From Gluconacetobacter liquefaciens (lineage in GTDB: Bacteria > Pseudomonadota > Alphaproteobacteria > Acetobacterales > Acetobacteraceae): 64,000 bases of DNA. Position numbers and translations under genes: made by a program. The stretch spans positions 310,001 to 374,000 of the forward strand of contig NZ_QQAW01000001.1 in assembly GCF_003350405.1 (NCBI RefSeq), in the 5' to 3' direction. A model generated the notes under the pieces. The model had not been told where the DNA came from. It did no database searches and saw only the letters and a list, made by a program, of their open reading frames with translations. Positions 38,097 through 46,420 of this stretch are shown piece after piece; position 1 is the first letter of the stretch; each line of letters starts with the position of its first letter.

Positions 38097-39119
38097 TCAG
38101 GGCAGTGCGGGGCGGTCGGCCATGGACAGGTGAAGCCGGGGCTGGTTGGTGTTCAGCCAGATACCGTGCGGCGAACGACCCGTGCGAATGGTGTCGACAA
38201 CCTCGCCGCTCGTGGGGTCGATGATCGCGACATGCTGCCGCCAGCGCAGTGTCGCCCACATCTTGCCATCGGGCGCGAAGACGATGTCGTCCGGGCCGCC
38301 CGCTACATGATAGGACTGCACGACGTCCAGCGTATCCCAGTCCAGTCGCTCGATCACGCCCGAGGCGCGGCATGTTACATACAGGTGCTTCTGGTCGGGG
38401 GAGACGAACAGGTTGTGCGGGCCGGGCGCCATTTCGATCTTGCGCGCGATATGTCCGTCGGTCGGGTCGAGGGCGGCGACGTAGTTGGTGCCCATTACGC
38501 CTACCAGGACCTGCCCGTTATGCCACAGCACGCCGGCGGGCGTGGACCCGACATCGGAGGTCCACAGCACGTTGCCGGTCGCGGTCTCGATGGCCGTGAC
38601 CTTGCCGGTATCCTGGAGGCTGACATACACGACCGAGGAGTCCGGCGCGTAGTTCATGTGGCTCGGCATCGCGTCGACATGCAGGCGGTGCAGCAGGTGA
38701 TAATCCGAGGCGTCGTAGATATCGACCTGATTGCGCGCCAGTCCGGCGATGCTGAAGAAATGGCCGTCGGGGCTGAACTGAAGTTGGTAGGGGTCGGCAA
38801 GGGGGATCTGCTTCACCCGGTCGCCGGTGACGGCGTCGAGAAAGAACAGCATGTTGCCGGCGGTGTCGCCGACCAGCAAGTATTTCCCATCTGGCGTGGG
38901 GGCCGTGTGGTGCGGTTCGCGCAGGACCGAGACCCGCCGGACTTCCTGGTGGGTGTCGATATCGAATTCGCTGATGGTGGCATCGGCGGAGTTCAGCACG
39001 AAGGCCAGGCGTTCGGCCCGCGCCGCTCCGGCGGACAGGACGGCCAGTGCCGCGCCGGCCATCATCAGCACGCTGGCGCGGTGAACAAGACGGGGGCGGC
39101 GGAGCGGGACGGAACGCAT
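38097..39119 (-). CDS. Secreted YncE-like beta-propeller protein
   Basis: The 340-aa protein starts with a signal peptide (about 1-35, ending AGAARAERL), so it is periplasmic or secreted. The rest consists of seven-bladed propeller repeats of the YVTN/YncE type (for example EPHHTAPTPDGKYLLVGDTA, PYQLQFSPDGHFF, SHMNYAPDSSVVYVS, GPHNLFVSPDQKHLYVT and GPDDIVFAPDGKMWA). Such proteins bind ligands or act beside PQQ enzymes in some acetic acid bacteria; no activity can be assigned here. The ATG at 39119 was used because the signal peptide begins there; the frame stays open upstream only as antisense. It is divergent from nfuA. Confidence 0.85.
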   Translation of the reverse strand: MRSVPLRRPRLVHRASVLMMAGAALAVLSAGAARAERLAFVLNSADATISEFDIDTHQEVRRVSVLREPHHTAPTPDGKYLLVGDTAGNMLFFLDAVTGDRVKQIPLADPYQLQFSPDGHFFSIAGLARNQVDIYDASDYHLLHRLHVDAMPSHMNYAPDSSVVYVSLQDTGKVTAIETATGNVLWTSDVGSTPAGVLWHNGQVLVGVMGTNYVAALDPTDGHIARKIEMAPGPHNLFVSPDQKHLYVTCRASGVIERLDWDTLDVVQSYHVAGGPDDIVFAPDGKMWATLRWRQHVAIIDPTSGEVVDTIRTGRSPHGIWLNTNQPRLHLSMADRPALP

Positions 39120-39453
39120 GGTGGATTCGATGCCTCGGTTGTCAGAACGGGCCTTCGCCGTGGATCGCACGTCCGTCGCCGGGCCTGAGATCATGCAAGG
39201 CCAGAGCCCTTCCCGTGTGTCAACGCATTTCGGAGATCCGGTGCGTCTTTCGCCATGACTTCGCGCAAAGACACATTGCGTTTCGGTCATTTTCACGAAT
39301 TTTACACGATATACGCCGTCGCCCGGCAGGCACGGACATGCCTCCATTCCGCCATCAGGGCTTGTTTCGCCGCGCATCTTGGCACATCTGGACAGTAACC
39401 GGACCGCTGCGGTCCGCCTTGCGCTGCCCCCCTGCCGGATAAGGCGATTATTG
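39120..39453. promoter_or_regulatory. Divergent promoter region with 17-bp palindrome (propeller / nfuA)
   Basis: This 334-base gap has no convincing gene. At 39400-39416, CGGACCGC and GCGGTCCG are perfect inverted halves around one T, 38 bases before nfuA. That could be an operator or a short hairpin. The AT-rich stretch at about 39270-39315 may hold promoters. No known Fur, RirA or IscR box was recognised. Confidence 0.5.
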
Positions 39454-40017
39454 ATGTTCATCGAAACCGAAGACACCCCCAATCCCGCGACCCTGAAATT
39501 TCTGCCTGGTCGCACGGTCATGCCCGGCCGCACCACCGCGGATTTCGTCAGCCCCGATGGCGTTGCCGGTCGGTCCGCGCTGGCGGAAGTCCTGTTCGAC
39601 CAGCCCGGCGTGGCGCGGGTCTTCCTCGGGGGCGATTTCGTGGCGGTGACGAAGGACGAGAGCGTCGAGTGGTCGGCGCTGAAGCCGCAGATCCTGTCGG
39701 TCCTGGTCGATTTCTTCGTGTCCGGCCGCCCGGTCATCGATGAGGACACGGCGATCGAGGAAGACCTGATCGCCCCGGAGGACGAGGAAATCGTCCGCCA
39801 GATCAAGGAACTGCTGGATACCCGTGTTCGTCCGGCCGTGGCGGGCGATGGCGGCGACATCGTGTTTCGCGGCTATCGCGACGGCGTGGTGCGGCTGACG
39901 ATGCAAGGGGCCTGCTCGGGCTGTCCGTCCTCGCGCGCCACGCTGAAGCATGGTGTCGAGAACATGTTGCGGCATTATGTGCCGGAAGTGGTGTCGGTCG
40001 AGCAGGTGGACGCCTGA
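39454..40017 (+). CDS. nfuA: NfuA/NifU-like Fe-S scaffold protein
   Basis: The 187-aa protein carries Fe-S clusters to target enzymes. It has an N-terminal Nfu_N domain (about 1-90: FIETEDTPNPATLKFLPGR, GVARVFLGGDFVAVT) and a C-terminal NifU domain (about 105-187) with the cluster ligands C154 and C157 in GACSGCPSS. The ATG at 39454 was chosen because the conserved N-terminus starts there; upstream in-frame codons run into the promoter region. It fits a cell with many Fe-S enzymes, three of which (acnA, sdhB and perhaps the nitronate-type enzyme) lie in this window. Confidence 0.95.
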   Translation: MFIETEDTPNPATLKFLPGRTVMPGRTTADFVSPDGVAGRSALAEVLFDQPGVARVFLGGDFVAVTKDESVEWSALKPQILSVLVDFFVSGRPVIDEDTAIEEDLIAPEDEEIVRQIKELLDTRVRPAVAGDGGDIVFRGYRDGVVRLTMQGACSGCPSSRATLKHGVENMLRHYVPEVVSVEQVDA

Positions 40018-40053
40018 TCTGCCGGATACCGGTTACGTAAGGTGGGAGACGAC

Positions 40054-40638
40054 ATGGTTCTGGACGAAGCCGGGCTGGATCTGCTGTTCCGTACGGCGCG
40101 TACGCCCGAACGCTGGCGCGACGAGGCGGTGACGGACGATGTGCTGCATCGTCTGTACGATCTGGTGCGGTTGGGGCCGACCTCGGGCAATGGCTCGCCG
40201 GCCCGGTTCGTCTTCCTGCGGACCGTCGACAATCGCGAACGGCTGCGTTCCACCCTGTCGGAAGGCAATGTCGAGAAAGTGCTGTCGGCGCCGGTGACGG
40301 TGATCGTGGCGCATGATCCGCTGTTCTTCGACCGTTTCGCGACGTTGAACCCGGAGCCGGGCCTGCGGTCCTGGTTCGCCGCCGATGTCGGGTTGGCCGA
40401 GGAGACGGCCTTTCGCAACGGCACGCTCCAGGGCGGATACCTGATCATGGCCGCGCGGGCGCTGGGGCTGGATGTGCTGCCGGTTTCCGGTTTCGACGCC
40501 TATGCGGTCGAGGATTCGTTTCTGGCCGGGCAGGGCTGGCGGGTCAATTTCCTGGTCAGCCTCGGCTATGCCGACGGGCAGCCCGAGCGCCCGCGTGCGC
40601 CGCGCCTGTCCTTCGACGATGCCTGCATGATGCTCTGA
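40054..40638 (+). CDS. Nitroreductase-family protein, RutE/malonic semialdehyde reductase-like
   Basis: This 194-aa flavoprotein-family enzyme resembles RutE/YdfG-type malonic semialdehyde reductases: LDLLFRTARTPERWRDEAVT, LVRLGPTSGNGSPARFVFL, RNGTLQGGYLIMAARALGLD and the C-terminal FLVSLGYADG. The N-terminal RT-x-W region is typical of the RutE group, but no other rut genes lie nearby. The ATG at 40054 was chosen because GTGGGAG lies just upstream. It sits between nfuA and tsaB on the same strand (gaps 36 and 6 bases), so the three are probably co-transcribed. Confidence 0.85.
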   Translation: MVLDEAGLDLLFRTARTPERWRDEAVTDDVLHRLYDLVRLGPTSGNGSPARFVFLRTVDNRERLRSTLSEGNVEKVLSAPVTVIVAHDPLFFDRFATLNPEPGLRSWFAADVGLAEETAFRNGTLQGGYLIMAARALGLDVLPVSGFDAYAVEDSFLAGQGWRVNFLVSLGYADGQPERPRAPRLSFDDACMML

Positions 40639-40644
40639 TCCCGC

Positions 40645-41334
40645 GTGCGGATTCTGGTTGTCAACGCCGCGCCGGCGGGAGCGGACGCGAGGGCGCTGCT
40701 CGGCTGTGTCGAGGGGAGTGAGGGCGCATTGCATCCGGTGCGTATGCTCGACCTGCCCGGTCGCGGCGGTGCCGAGGCGATGCCGGCCCATTGCAGCGCG
40801 CTGCTGGCGGCATGCGGGTGGCGGGCAGCTGACCTCGACCTGATCGCGGTGGTGGTCGGCCCCGGTTCGTTTACCGGGCTGCGGGCGTCGCTTGCCATGG
40901 CGCATGGTCTGGCGCTGGGCACGGGCTGCCCCCTGGTGGGTGTGACTGGCGGCGAGGCCATGGCCCGCGCCGTGCGGGAAGAGGCTGGGCCGGGGCGGGG
41001 GGTGCTGTGCCTGTCGTTTGCGCGGCGTGGCCGCATCTTCGTGGAGCAGGATGGCGTGGTGCGCGCCGAGATGGGCGACGATTTCGTCTTTCCGCCCGGC
41101 AGGCTGCTGGTGGCGGGGGATGAAGCCGCCGGAATGCTGGCCGCGCGCGGTGCGGGGCGGGAGGATATCGCCCTGTCATCATGGCGCGTGCCTGATGGGG
41201 TGATGGTCGCCCAGGCGGCTCTGGACCAACGGGCGGGCAGGGTGGGGGCGCGGGAAATCCTGCCGCTCTATGTCGATCCGCCGGAAGCGAAACTGCCGGC
41301 GGCGGGGCTGCGCCCGGCGCCCTCCGCGCCGTGA
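40645..41334 (+). CDS. tsaB: tRNA threonylcarbamoyladenosine biosynthesis protein TsaB
   Basis: TsaB partners TsaD in making t6A37 of tRNAs that read ANN codons. The 229-aa protein begins MRILVVNAAP and holds the family core IAVVVGPGSFTGLRASLAMA with ALGTGCPLVGVT. The start is a GTG six bases after the previous stop, with no strong ribosome site, so coupling to the upstream gene is likely. It is followed by rimI after 19 bases; tsaB-rimI pairing is common. Confidence 0.92.
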   Translation: MRILVVNAAPAGADARALLGCVEGSEGALHPVRMLDLPGRGGAEAMPAHCSALLAACGWRAADLDLIAVVVGPGSFTGLRASLAMAHGLALGTGCPLVGVTGGEAMARAVREEAGPGRGVLCLSFARRGRIFVEQDGVVRAEMGDDFVFPPGRLLVAGDEAAGMLAARGAGREDIALSSWRVPDGVMVAQAALDQRAGRVGAREILPLYVDPPEAKLPAAGLRPAPSAP

Positions 41335-41353
41335 TCGGGGGCGCTTGACCGGC

Positions 41354-41833
41354 ATGGCGGCGCGGCCTGTCATCGCGGCGGGCGGCAGGCATGTGGGGGC
41401 GCTGCTCGCGGCCCTGCATCGTGCCGCTTTCCCGCCCGCTGAATGCTGGGACGAGGCCGCGATGGCGGCGGTGCTGGCGATGCCGGGCGTGCTGGTCGGG
41501 CTGGGCAGCCTGGGCGAAGAATCGGTGCCCGGCGGGTTCGTCATCGGCCGGGTGGCGGCCGACGAGGCGGAGATCCTGACGCTGGCCGTGACCGGAACGG
41601 CGCGGCGCCGGGGGCTGGGGCGCGCGCTGCTGGACTGGATGGCGAGCCAGGTGGCGGCCCATGGCGCCGGGCGGCTGATCCTGGAAGTTTCCGCGGGCAA
41701 CGATGCCGCGCGGGCGCTGTATCGGGGGGCGGGCTTTACCGAAATCGGCCGTCGTCGTGCCTATTATCCCGATGGGTCGGACGCGCTGGTGTTGGAACGG
41801 GTGTGGGTGGGCCAGGAGCCTGCCGCGCTCTGA
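41354..41833 (+). CDS. rimI: Ribosomal protein S18-alanine N-acetyltransferase RimI
   Basis: The 159-aa GNAT enzyme acetylates the N-terminal alanine of S18. It shows the acetyl-CoA loop VTGTARRRGLGRALLDWM, LEVSAGNDAARALYRGAGF and the C-terminal RRAYYPDGSDALVLER typical of RimI. The ATG at 41354 was used; a TTG nine bases upstream is also possible. It follows tsaB closely, which supports the RimI call over other GNATs. The next gene, a TusA homolog, is convergent. Confidence 0.92.
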   Translation: MAARPVIAAGGRHVGALLAALHRAAFPPAECWDEAAMAAVLAMPGVLVGLGSLGEESVPGGFVIGRVAADEAEILTLAVTGTARRRGLGRALLDWMASQVAAHGAGRLILEVSAGNDAARALYRGAGFTEIGRRRAYYPDGSDALVLERVWVGQEPAAL

Positions 41834-41864
41834 CAGGCGGTGAAATTTTGATGACGGGCCGGTG

Positions 41865-42107
41865 TCAGGCAGGTGACTTGACGATCAGGATTTCGTGGAT
41901 CTCGTGACCGTGATCGGTCTGCGCCGCGATCGTATGGCCCAGTTGCCGGACGCTGCGGCTGACATTGTCGAGTGGTACCGCGCCCCGTAGCCGGACCCGC
42001 AGCTTTCCGCCATCGGGCAGTCGATCTAGGGCCAGGCGGGTGCGCACGAAAGTCATCGGGCAGCTCTCCGCAGTAATGTCGAGTGATGCATTTTCCAGAT
42101 CGTTCAT
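41865..42107 (-). CDS. TusA-like sulfurtransferase/redox protein
   Basis: This is an 80-aa SirA/TusA-family protein. The conserved Cys-Pro motif (ESCPMTFVRTRLALDRL, cysteine 16) and the following helix fit TusA-type sulfur carriers, which relay persulfide sulfur to tRNA thiolation, molybdenum cofactor or other pathways. The ATG at 42107 was chosen because AGAAGGAG lies six bases upstream; a GTG three bases earlier is possible. It is coded opposite to the flanking rimI and mucR. Its partners are not in the window. Confidence 0.85.
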   Translation of the reverse strand: MNDLENASLDITAESCPMTFVRTRLALDRLPDGGKLRVRLRGAVPLDNVSRSVRQLGHTIAAQTDHGHEIHEILIVKSPA

Positions 42108-42194
42108 CACTATCTCCTTCTGCCCGATGTGGTTGCGGCGGCGCGGCGTTCAATTATAAGGGAAGCGATTTATTTGACTGGCAGGATCTTGGAT

Positions 42195-42599
42195 ATGGCC
42201 ACTGAAATGGAAAACAACACTCTGCGCGACCTGACGGCGCAGATCGCGGCGGCCTATGTCTCGGGCAATGCTGTTGAGGCGGCTGCCCTGCCGGACCTGA
42301 TCCGGCAGATCTATGGCACGCTGGACGGGTTGGGCCGCGTGGCGCCGGAGCCCGAGCGCCCGGTACCGGCGGTTTCGCCCAAGCGGTCGGTCTTCCCGGA
42401 CTATATCGTGTGCCTGGAAGACGGCAAGAAGCTGAAAATGTTGAAACGGCACCTGAAGACGGCCTATGATCTGACCCCGGACCAGTATCGGGAGCGGTGG
42501 GGCCTGCCCCATGACTACCCGATGGTGGCACCGAACTATGCGAGCCACCGGTCGTCCCTCGCGCGGAAAATCGGACTGGGTACGAAGCGCGAGGAGTGA
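42195..42599 (+). CDS. MucR/Ros-family zinc-finger regulator
   Basis: MucR proteins are alphaproteobacterial zinc-finger repressors of exopolysaccharide, motility and other surface genes. The 134-aa product has an N-terminal oligomerisation part (LTAQIAAAYVSGNAVEAAAL) and the C-terminal finger region VCLEDGKKLKMLKRHLKTAY, DLTPDQYRERWGLPHDYPMV and YASHRSSLARKIGLG. The second finger cysteine is an aspartate (CLED), as in many MucR proteins, so Zn ligands would be C-D-H-H. The ATG at 42195 follows AGGATCTTGG. It lies 91 bases before fur on the same strand. Confidence 0.93.
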   Translation: MATEMENNTLRDLTAQIAAAYVSGNAVEAAALPDLIRQIYGTLDGLGRVAPEPERPVPAVSPKRSVFPDYIVCLEDGKKLKMLKRHLKTAYDLTPDQYRERWGLPHDYPMVAPNYASHRSSLARKIGLGTKREE

Positions 42600-42690
42600 A
42601 TATGGGGCGCCCGACGACGGGTCGGCCCTTCTCGGAGGAGGCGGTAGCTTCGTTGGACCAGACGTTTGAGGTTCGGGCCGGACTGCCAGC

Positions 42691-43182
42691 ATGGTAGCGT
42701 CGGGCGATGCCATGGAATCGCGCATCGGCCAGATGTGCATCGAGCGTGGCCTGAAAATGACGGGGCAGCGGCGCGTGATCGCCCGCGTCCTGTCCGAGGC
42801 CGAGGATCATCCCGATGTCGAGGAACTGTACCGCCGCGCGGTCAGCCTCGATGCGCGGATCTCGGTCGCGACCGTCTATCGGACGGTGCGGCTTCTCGAA
42901 GAGAAGGGCATTCTCGAACGCCGGGATTTCGGTGGCGGGCGTGCGCGCTACGAAGCGACCGAGGACGGCGACCATTATCATCTGATCGATGTCGACACCG
43001 GCAAGGTCGTCGAATTTGAAGACGCGGAACATACGGCTCTGATGCATCGGATTGCGGCACGGATGGGTTTCGACCTGGTTTCCCACCGTCTGGAACTATT
43101 CGCGCGCCGCAAGCCGACGCCGCCGGAGGAGAAGCCGGCCAGGGCCGCCCGGGCGGCAAGCAAGGATGGATCACGTCGTTGA
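42691..43182 (+). CDS. fur: Fur-family metal-responsive regulator
   Basis: The 163-aa regulator has an N-terminal winged helix (about 10-85: RGLKMTGQRRVIARVLSEAE, ISVATVYRTVRLLEEKGILE) and a dimerisation domain with DGDHYHLIDVDTGKVVEF (H95 and H97). The C-terminal CxxC zinc motifs of E. coli Fur are missing; alphaproteobacterial Fur/Mur proteins normally lack them, so manganese as well as iron sensing is possible. An ATG 21 bases downstream is an alternative start. The gene stops in a TTGA overlap with olsB, tying a metal regulator to lipid-modifying genes. Confidence 0.9.
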   Translation: MVASGDAMESRIGQMCIERGLKMTGQRRVIARVLSEAEDHPDVEELYRRAVSLDARISVATVYRTVRLLEEKGILERRDFGGGRARYEATEDGDHYHLIDVDTGKVVEFEDAEHTALMHRIAARMGFDLVSHRLELFARRKPTPPEEKPARAARAASKDGSRR

Positions 43183-44024
43183 GCCTTGAAAAACCGATCC
43201 GGTCGCTGTCGACCCTGGAATTCGAGCGGGATGGGTTTCCCGAACTGCGCGGCGGCAATCTCGGTGTGCGCATCGCCGCCACCGACGCGGAGCGCGATGC
43301 CGCCCAGGCGTTGCGCTATCGCGTCTTCTATGAAGAGATGGGCGCGCGGCCGGATGAGCGGACCCTACGTACCCGCCGGGATGTCGACGAATTCGACGAA
43401 CATGCCGATCATCTGCTGGTCATCGATCATGCGATTTCCTCCGGCCCCAAGGGTGTGGTGGGGACTTACCGGCTGTTGCAGGGCGACAATGCGCGCAAGG
43501 TGGGGCGTTTCTACAGTTCGGGCGAATATGACTTGTCGCCGTTGACCGATTTTCCGGGGCGGCTGCTGGAAGTCGGCCGGTCGTGCGTCGATCCCAACTA
43601 TCGCGGCCGTGCGGCGATGCAGTTGCTGTGGCGCGGAATCGCTTCCTACATCTTCCTGCATCGGATCGACGTTCTGTTCGGGTGTGCCAGCCTGCCGGGG
43701 ACCGATCCCGCGCCGTTGGCCGACGAACTGACCTATCTCTATCACAACCATCTGGCGCCGCCCGCGCTGAGACTGCGCGCCCTGCCGCATCGGCGGGTCG
43801 AGATGCTGCGCGGTGATCCGAACCTGCTGGATCATCGCCGCTGCCTCGCCCGCCTGCCGCCCCTGATCAAGGGTTATCTGCGGCTGGGCGGCTATATCGG
43901 CGACGGTGCCGTCGTGGACGATCAGTTCAATACGACCGATGTGGCGGTGATCGTGAAGAGCGAGCTGCTGGCCGACAAATATTACCGTCATTACGAACGA
44001 CGGCTGCGTGACGCTCTCGACTAG
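43179..44024 (+). CDS. olsB: Ornithine-acyl-ACP N-acyltransferase OlsB-like
   Basis: The 281-aa protein fits the OlsB family (GNAT fold), which attaches a 3-hydroxyacyl group to ornithine as the first step of ornithine lipid synthesis. Motifs include VRIAATDAERDAAQALRYRV, FDEHADHLLVIDHA, LLEVGRSCVDPNYRGRAAMQ and DVLFGCASLPGTDP, with a C-terminal tail LADKYYRHYERR. The TTG start overlaps the fur stop, and the gene overlaps lnt by 17 bases. The acyltransferase for the second step (OlsA) is not in the window. Other acyl-homoserine-lactone-like GNATs are less likely. Confidence 0.85.
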   Translation: MSLEKPIRSLSTLEFERDGFPELRGGNLGVRIAATDAERDAAQALRYRVFYEEMGARPDERTLRTRRDVDEFDEHADHLLVIDHAISSGPKGVVGTYRLLQGDNARKVGRFYSSGEYDLSPLTDFPGRLLEVGRSCVDPNYRGRAAMQLLWRGIASYIFLHRIDVLFGCASLPGTDPAPLADELTYLYHNHLAPPALRLRALPHRRVEMLRGDPNLLDHRRCLARLPPLIKGYLRLGGYIGDGAVVDDQFNTTDVAVIVKSELLADKYYRHYERRLRDALD

Positions 44025-45636
44025 GGCCCTGCCCGCTGGCGTGCTGCCGGGGGATGCCCTGCCCGTTGCGCCGGTTCCGCCCGTCTGGCTGGGGAATGGC
44101 CTTGCGCGGGTGATCGGGGCCGGGGGATGGCGGGCCGACCTGCTGATGCTGCTGGCGGGCGCGCTGGCGGCGCTGGCCTTTCCGCCGGTCGATCTGTTTC
44201 CGATCCTGATTCCGTGCTTCGCCGTGCTGACAGCGGCGATCGACGCCGCCAGTTCGTGGCGGGGGGCTGCGCGGCGGGGTTTCCTGTTCGGGCTGGGGTT
44301 GCATACCGCCGGGTTGTACTGGCTGACCGATGCGATCCTGGTCCGTGCGGATACGTTCTGGTGGCTGGTGCCGCTGGCTTCGCCCGGCTGTGCGCTGATC
44401 CTTGCACCCATCGCGGCGTTTCCAGCCGCATTGTGCCGTCTGGCCCCCGTCGGCTGGCGGCGTCTGCTGGCATTTGCTGGCCTGTGGACGCTGTTCGACA
44501 TGGCGCGGGTTTTCATCTTCAGCGGCTTTCCGTGGAATCCGCTGGGAACGACCTGGGAACTGCCGGGCCGGCTGGGCGACGTGATGATTCAGCCGGCGGC
44601 GTGGATCGGGGTCGATGGACTGACCCTCGGCACCGTTCTGCTGGCGCTGCTGCCGCAGGTCGGGCGGCGCGGTGTGCTGGCGCTTGTGGCGGGACTGGTG
44701 GCCTGGGGGCTGGCAGGCTGGGGGCGGCTGGTGCTGACGCCGCTGCCTGCCGGCCGGAACCCGATGGTGGTACTGGTTCAGGGCAACGTGCCGGAAACCG
44801 AGAAGATCGGCGGCCGCGACAATGTCGCGATCTTTCGCCGCTATCTGGCCCTGACGCGCTCCGGCATTGCCGATGCGCTGCCGGAGGCCGGAGGGCGGCC
44901 GTTGGTCTATGTCTGGCCCGAGACGGCCTTTCCCGGCCTGCTGGCGGAAGACGATATCGCGCGGCGGATGATCGCGCGGGCCGGCGAAGGGGCGGCGGCG
45001 GGGGTGATCGGCACGATCCGCAGCGATGCCGAGGGCCGCTGGCGCAATAGCGTGATGGCGGTGACCGGCCCTGATGGGCGGGTGGCCGACCTCTACGACA
45101 AGTCGCATCTGGTGCCGTTCGGCGAATATCAGCCGCGTTTCCTGCCGTTCCACGTCGTTCCCGGCGAGGGCATGGCGGCGGGGAGCGGCGTCCAGACCTG
45201 GCATCTGCCGGACGTGGCGCCGGTCGGGCCGCTGATCTGCTATGAGGTGATCTTCTCCGGCCAGGTCGTGGACGCGAAGGATCGTCCGGACTGGCTGGTC
45301 AATGTGACCAACGATGCTTGGTATGGCGACAGCGCCGGGCCGCGCCAGCATCTGGCGGCGGTGCGGATGCGCGCGGTCGAGGAAGGGCTGCCGGTGGCGC
45401 GGGCCGCCAATACCGGCATTTCCGCCGCGTTCGACGCCCATGGCCATGAACTGGCGCGGCTGGGCTGGAACCGTCAGGGGGTGCTGGCCGTTTCCCTGGG
45501 GGGCGCATTGCCCGTGACACTGTTCGGCCAGTGGGGACGTTGGATTCCGATCCTGCTGGCGATGATGACGCTGTTGCCCGCATTGGGAGAATGGCTGCCG
45601 GGGATCGGCAGACGCATGGCGATCCGCCGCCTGTAG
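44008..45636 (+). CDS. lnt: Apolipoprotein N-acyltransferase
   Basis: Lnt adds the third acyl chain to lipoproteins in the inner membrane. The 542-aa protein has about seven to eight membrane segments in the first half and the last 40 residues, and a periplasmic nitrilase-type domain (about 250-490). The catalytic triad is visible: Glu in VWPETAFPG, Lys in LYDKSHLVPFGEY, Cys in LICYEVIF, plus VNVTNDAWYGDSAGP and ARAANTGIS. The start is a GTG 17 bases inside the end of olsB, so translation is probably coupled. Family length is normal. Confidence 0.94.
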   Translation: MTLSTRALPAGVLPGDALPVAPVPPVWLGNGLARVIGAGGWRADLLMLLAGALAALAFPPVDLFPILIPCFAVLTAAIDAASSWRGAARRGFLFGLGLHTAGLYWLTDAILVRADTFWWLVPLASPGCALILAPIAAFPAALCRLAPVGWRRLLAFAGLWTLFDMARVFIFSGFPWNPLGTTWELPGRLGDVMIQPAAWIGVDGLTLGTVLLALLPQVGRRGVLALVAGLVAWGLAGWGRLVLTPLPAGRNPMVVLVQGNVPETEKIGGRDNVAIFRRYLALTRSGIADALPEAGGRPLVYVWPETAFPGLLAEDDIARRMIARAGEGAAAGVIGTIRSDAEGRWRNSVMAVTGPDGRVADLYDKSHLVPFGEYQPRFLPFHVVPGEGMAAGSGVQTWHLPDVAPVGPLICYEVIFSGQVVDAKDRPDWLVNVTNDAWYGDSAGPRQHLAAVRMRAVEEGLPVARAANTGISAAFDAHGHELARLGWNRQGVLAVSLGGALPVTLFGQWGRWIPILLAMMTLLPALGEWLPGIGRRMAIRRL

Positions 45637-45886
45637 CCGAATGCTCCCTCGGATGACGGCGTGGCGATATACGGCCATTTCTGGCAACATTTATACGTCT
45701 TGCTTATGACCTGTCTGCTCGTCACTGCCGGGCCGATCATGCGTGCGCTGACGCGGTATCTTACAAATTGATTGTCAAATTGTCAGTTAGCGGGCTGTCA
45801 GGATGATGGTAAATCAAATGTTAATGTCGCATTATCCCGCCCGCCGCATATTGGACCCCGCTAATGCCCAGGGACAAGAAGAACCG

Positions 45887-46363
45887 TTGACCGACAAGCC
45901 CAGTGGTCCGAAACCTGTGGATGTCCATGTCGGCGGTCGTATCCGGTTACGCCGGACATTGCTGGGCATGTCGCAGGAACGTCTTGGCGAGGCACTGGGC
46001 TTGACGTTTCAGCAAGTCCAGAAATATGAGCGCGGGACCAATCGGGTCAGCGCGTCGCGGCCGTATGAATTGTCGGACGTGCTGGATGTGCCGGTCAGCT
46101 TCTTTTTCGATGGCCTGGACCGTGGTCGCCGTTCGTCCGGCCAGGCGGCTGGCAGACCCGGTCTTGAGATGTCATCCGGCTTTGCCCAAGCCCAGGAAGC
46201 TTTTGGCGGTGCGCCCGATGGTTCGTCGGCGTCGACCAGTGAAATGACCCTGCTGGCGCGCCGCGAGACGATCGAACTCGTGCGCACCTATTATCGCATC
46301 GAGGATGCCGCGACCCGCCGACGGGTGCTGGACCTGATCCGGATGATGATTCCGCCGGAATAA
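45887..46363 (+). CDS. XRE-family transcriptional regulator
   Basis: The 158-aa product has a helix-turn-helix of the Cro/CI type (about 12-75: VDVHVGGRIRLRRTLLGMSQ, EALGLTFQQVQKYERGTNRV, LDVPVSFFFDGLD) and a C-terminal part with LLARRETIELVRTYYRIEDA. Conserved proteins of this kind follow lnt in many alphaproteobacteria. The TTG at 45887 was chosen because it follows AAGAAGAACC and gives the usual short lead (TDKPSGPKPVDVHVG). ATGs up to 84 bases upstream (45803) are possible but would encode an unconserved leader. The 250 bases after lnt are AT-rich and contain tandem TTGTCA (45771-45785). Confidence 0.85.
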   Translation: MTDKPSGPKPVDVHVGGRIRLRRTLLGMSQERLGEALGLTFQQVQKYERGTNRVSASRPYELSDVLDVPVSFFFDGLDRGRRSSGQAAGRPGLEMSSGFAQAQEAFGGAPDGSSASTSEMTLLARRETIELVRTYYRIEDAATRRRVLDLIRMMIPPE

Positions 46364-46370
46364 GCGGGGT

Positions 46371-46414
46371 CAAGGGGCCGACTGGCCCCTTGCGGGTCGA
46401 GGGCGGCGCCCTCG
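46371..46414. repeat. Twin-hairpin element between XRE gene and phosphatase gene
   Basis: CAAGGGGCC/GGCCCCTTG (46371-46392, loop GACT) and CGAGGGC/GCCCTCG (46398-46414) lie between convergent genes. It has the same two-hairpin plan as at 22802-22844, with matching spacer text GGGTC/GGGT. Confidence 0.7.
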
Positions 46415-46420
46415 CCTTGC

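Noticed and set aside
39120-39860. N-terminal extension of the beta-propeller frame
   Set aside because: Runs antisense through nfuA; the signal peptide starts at 39119.
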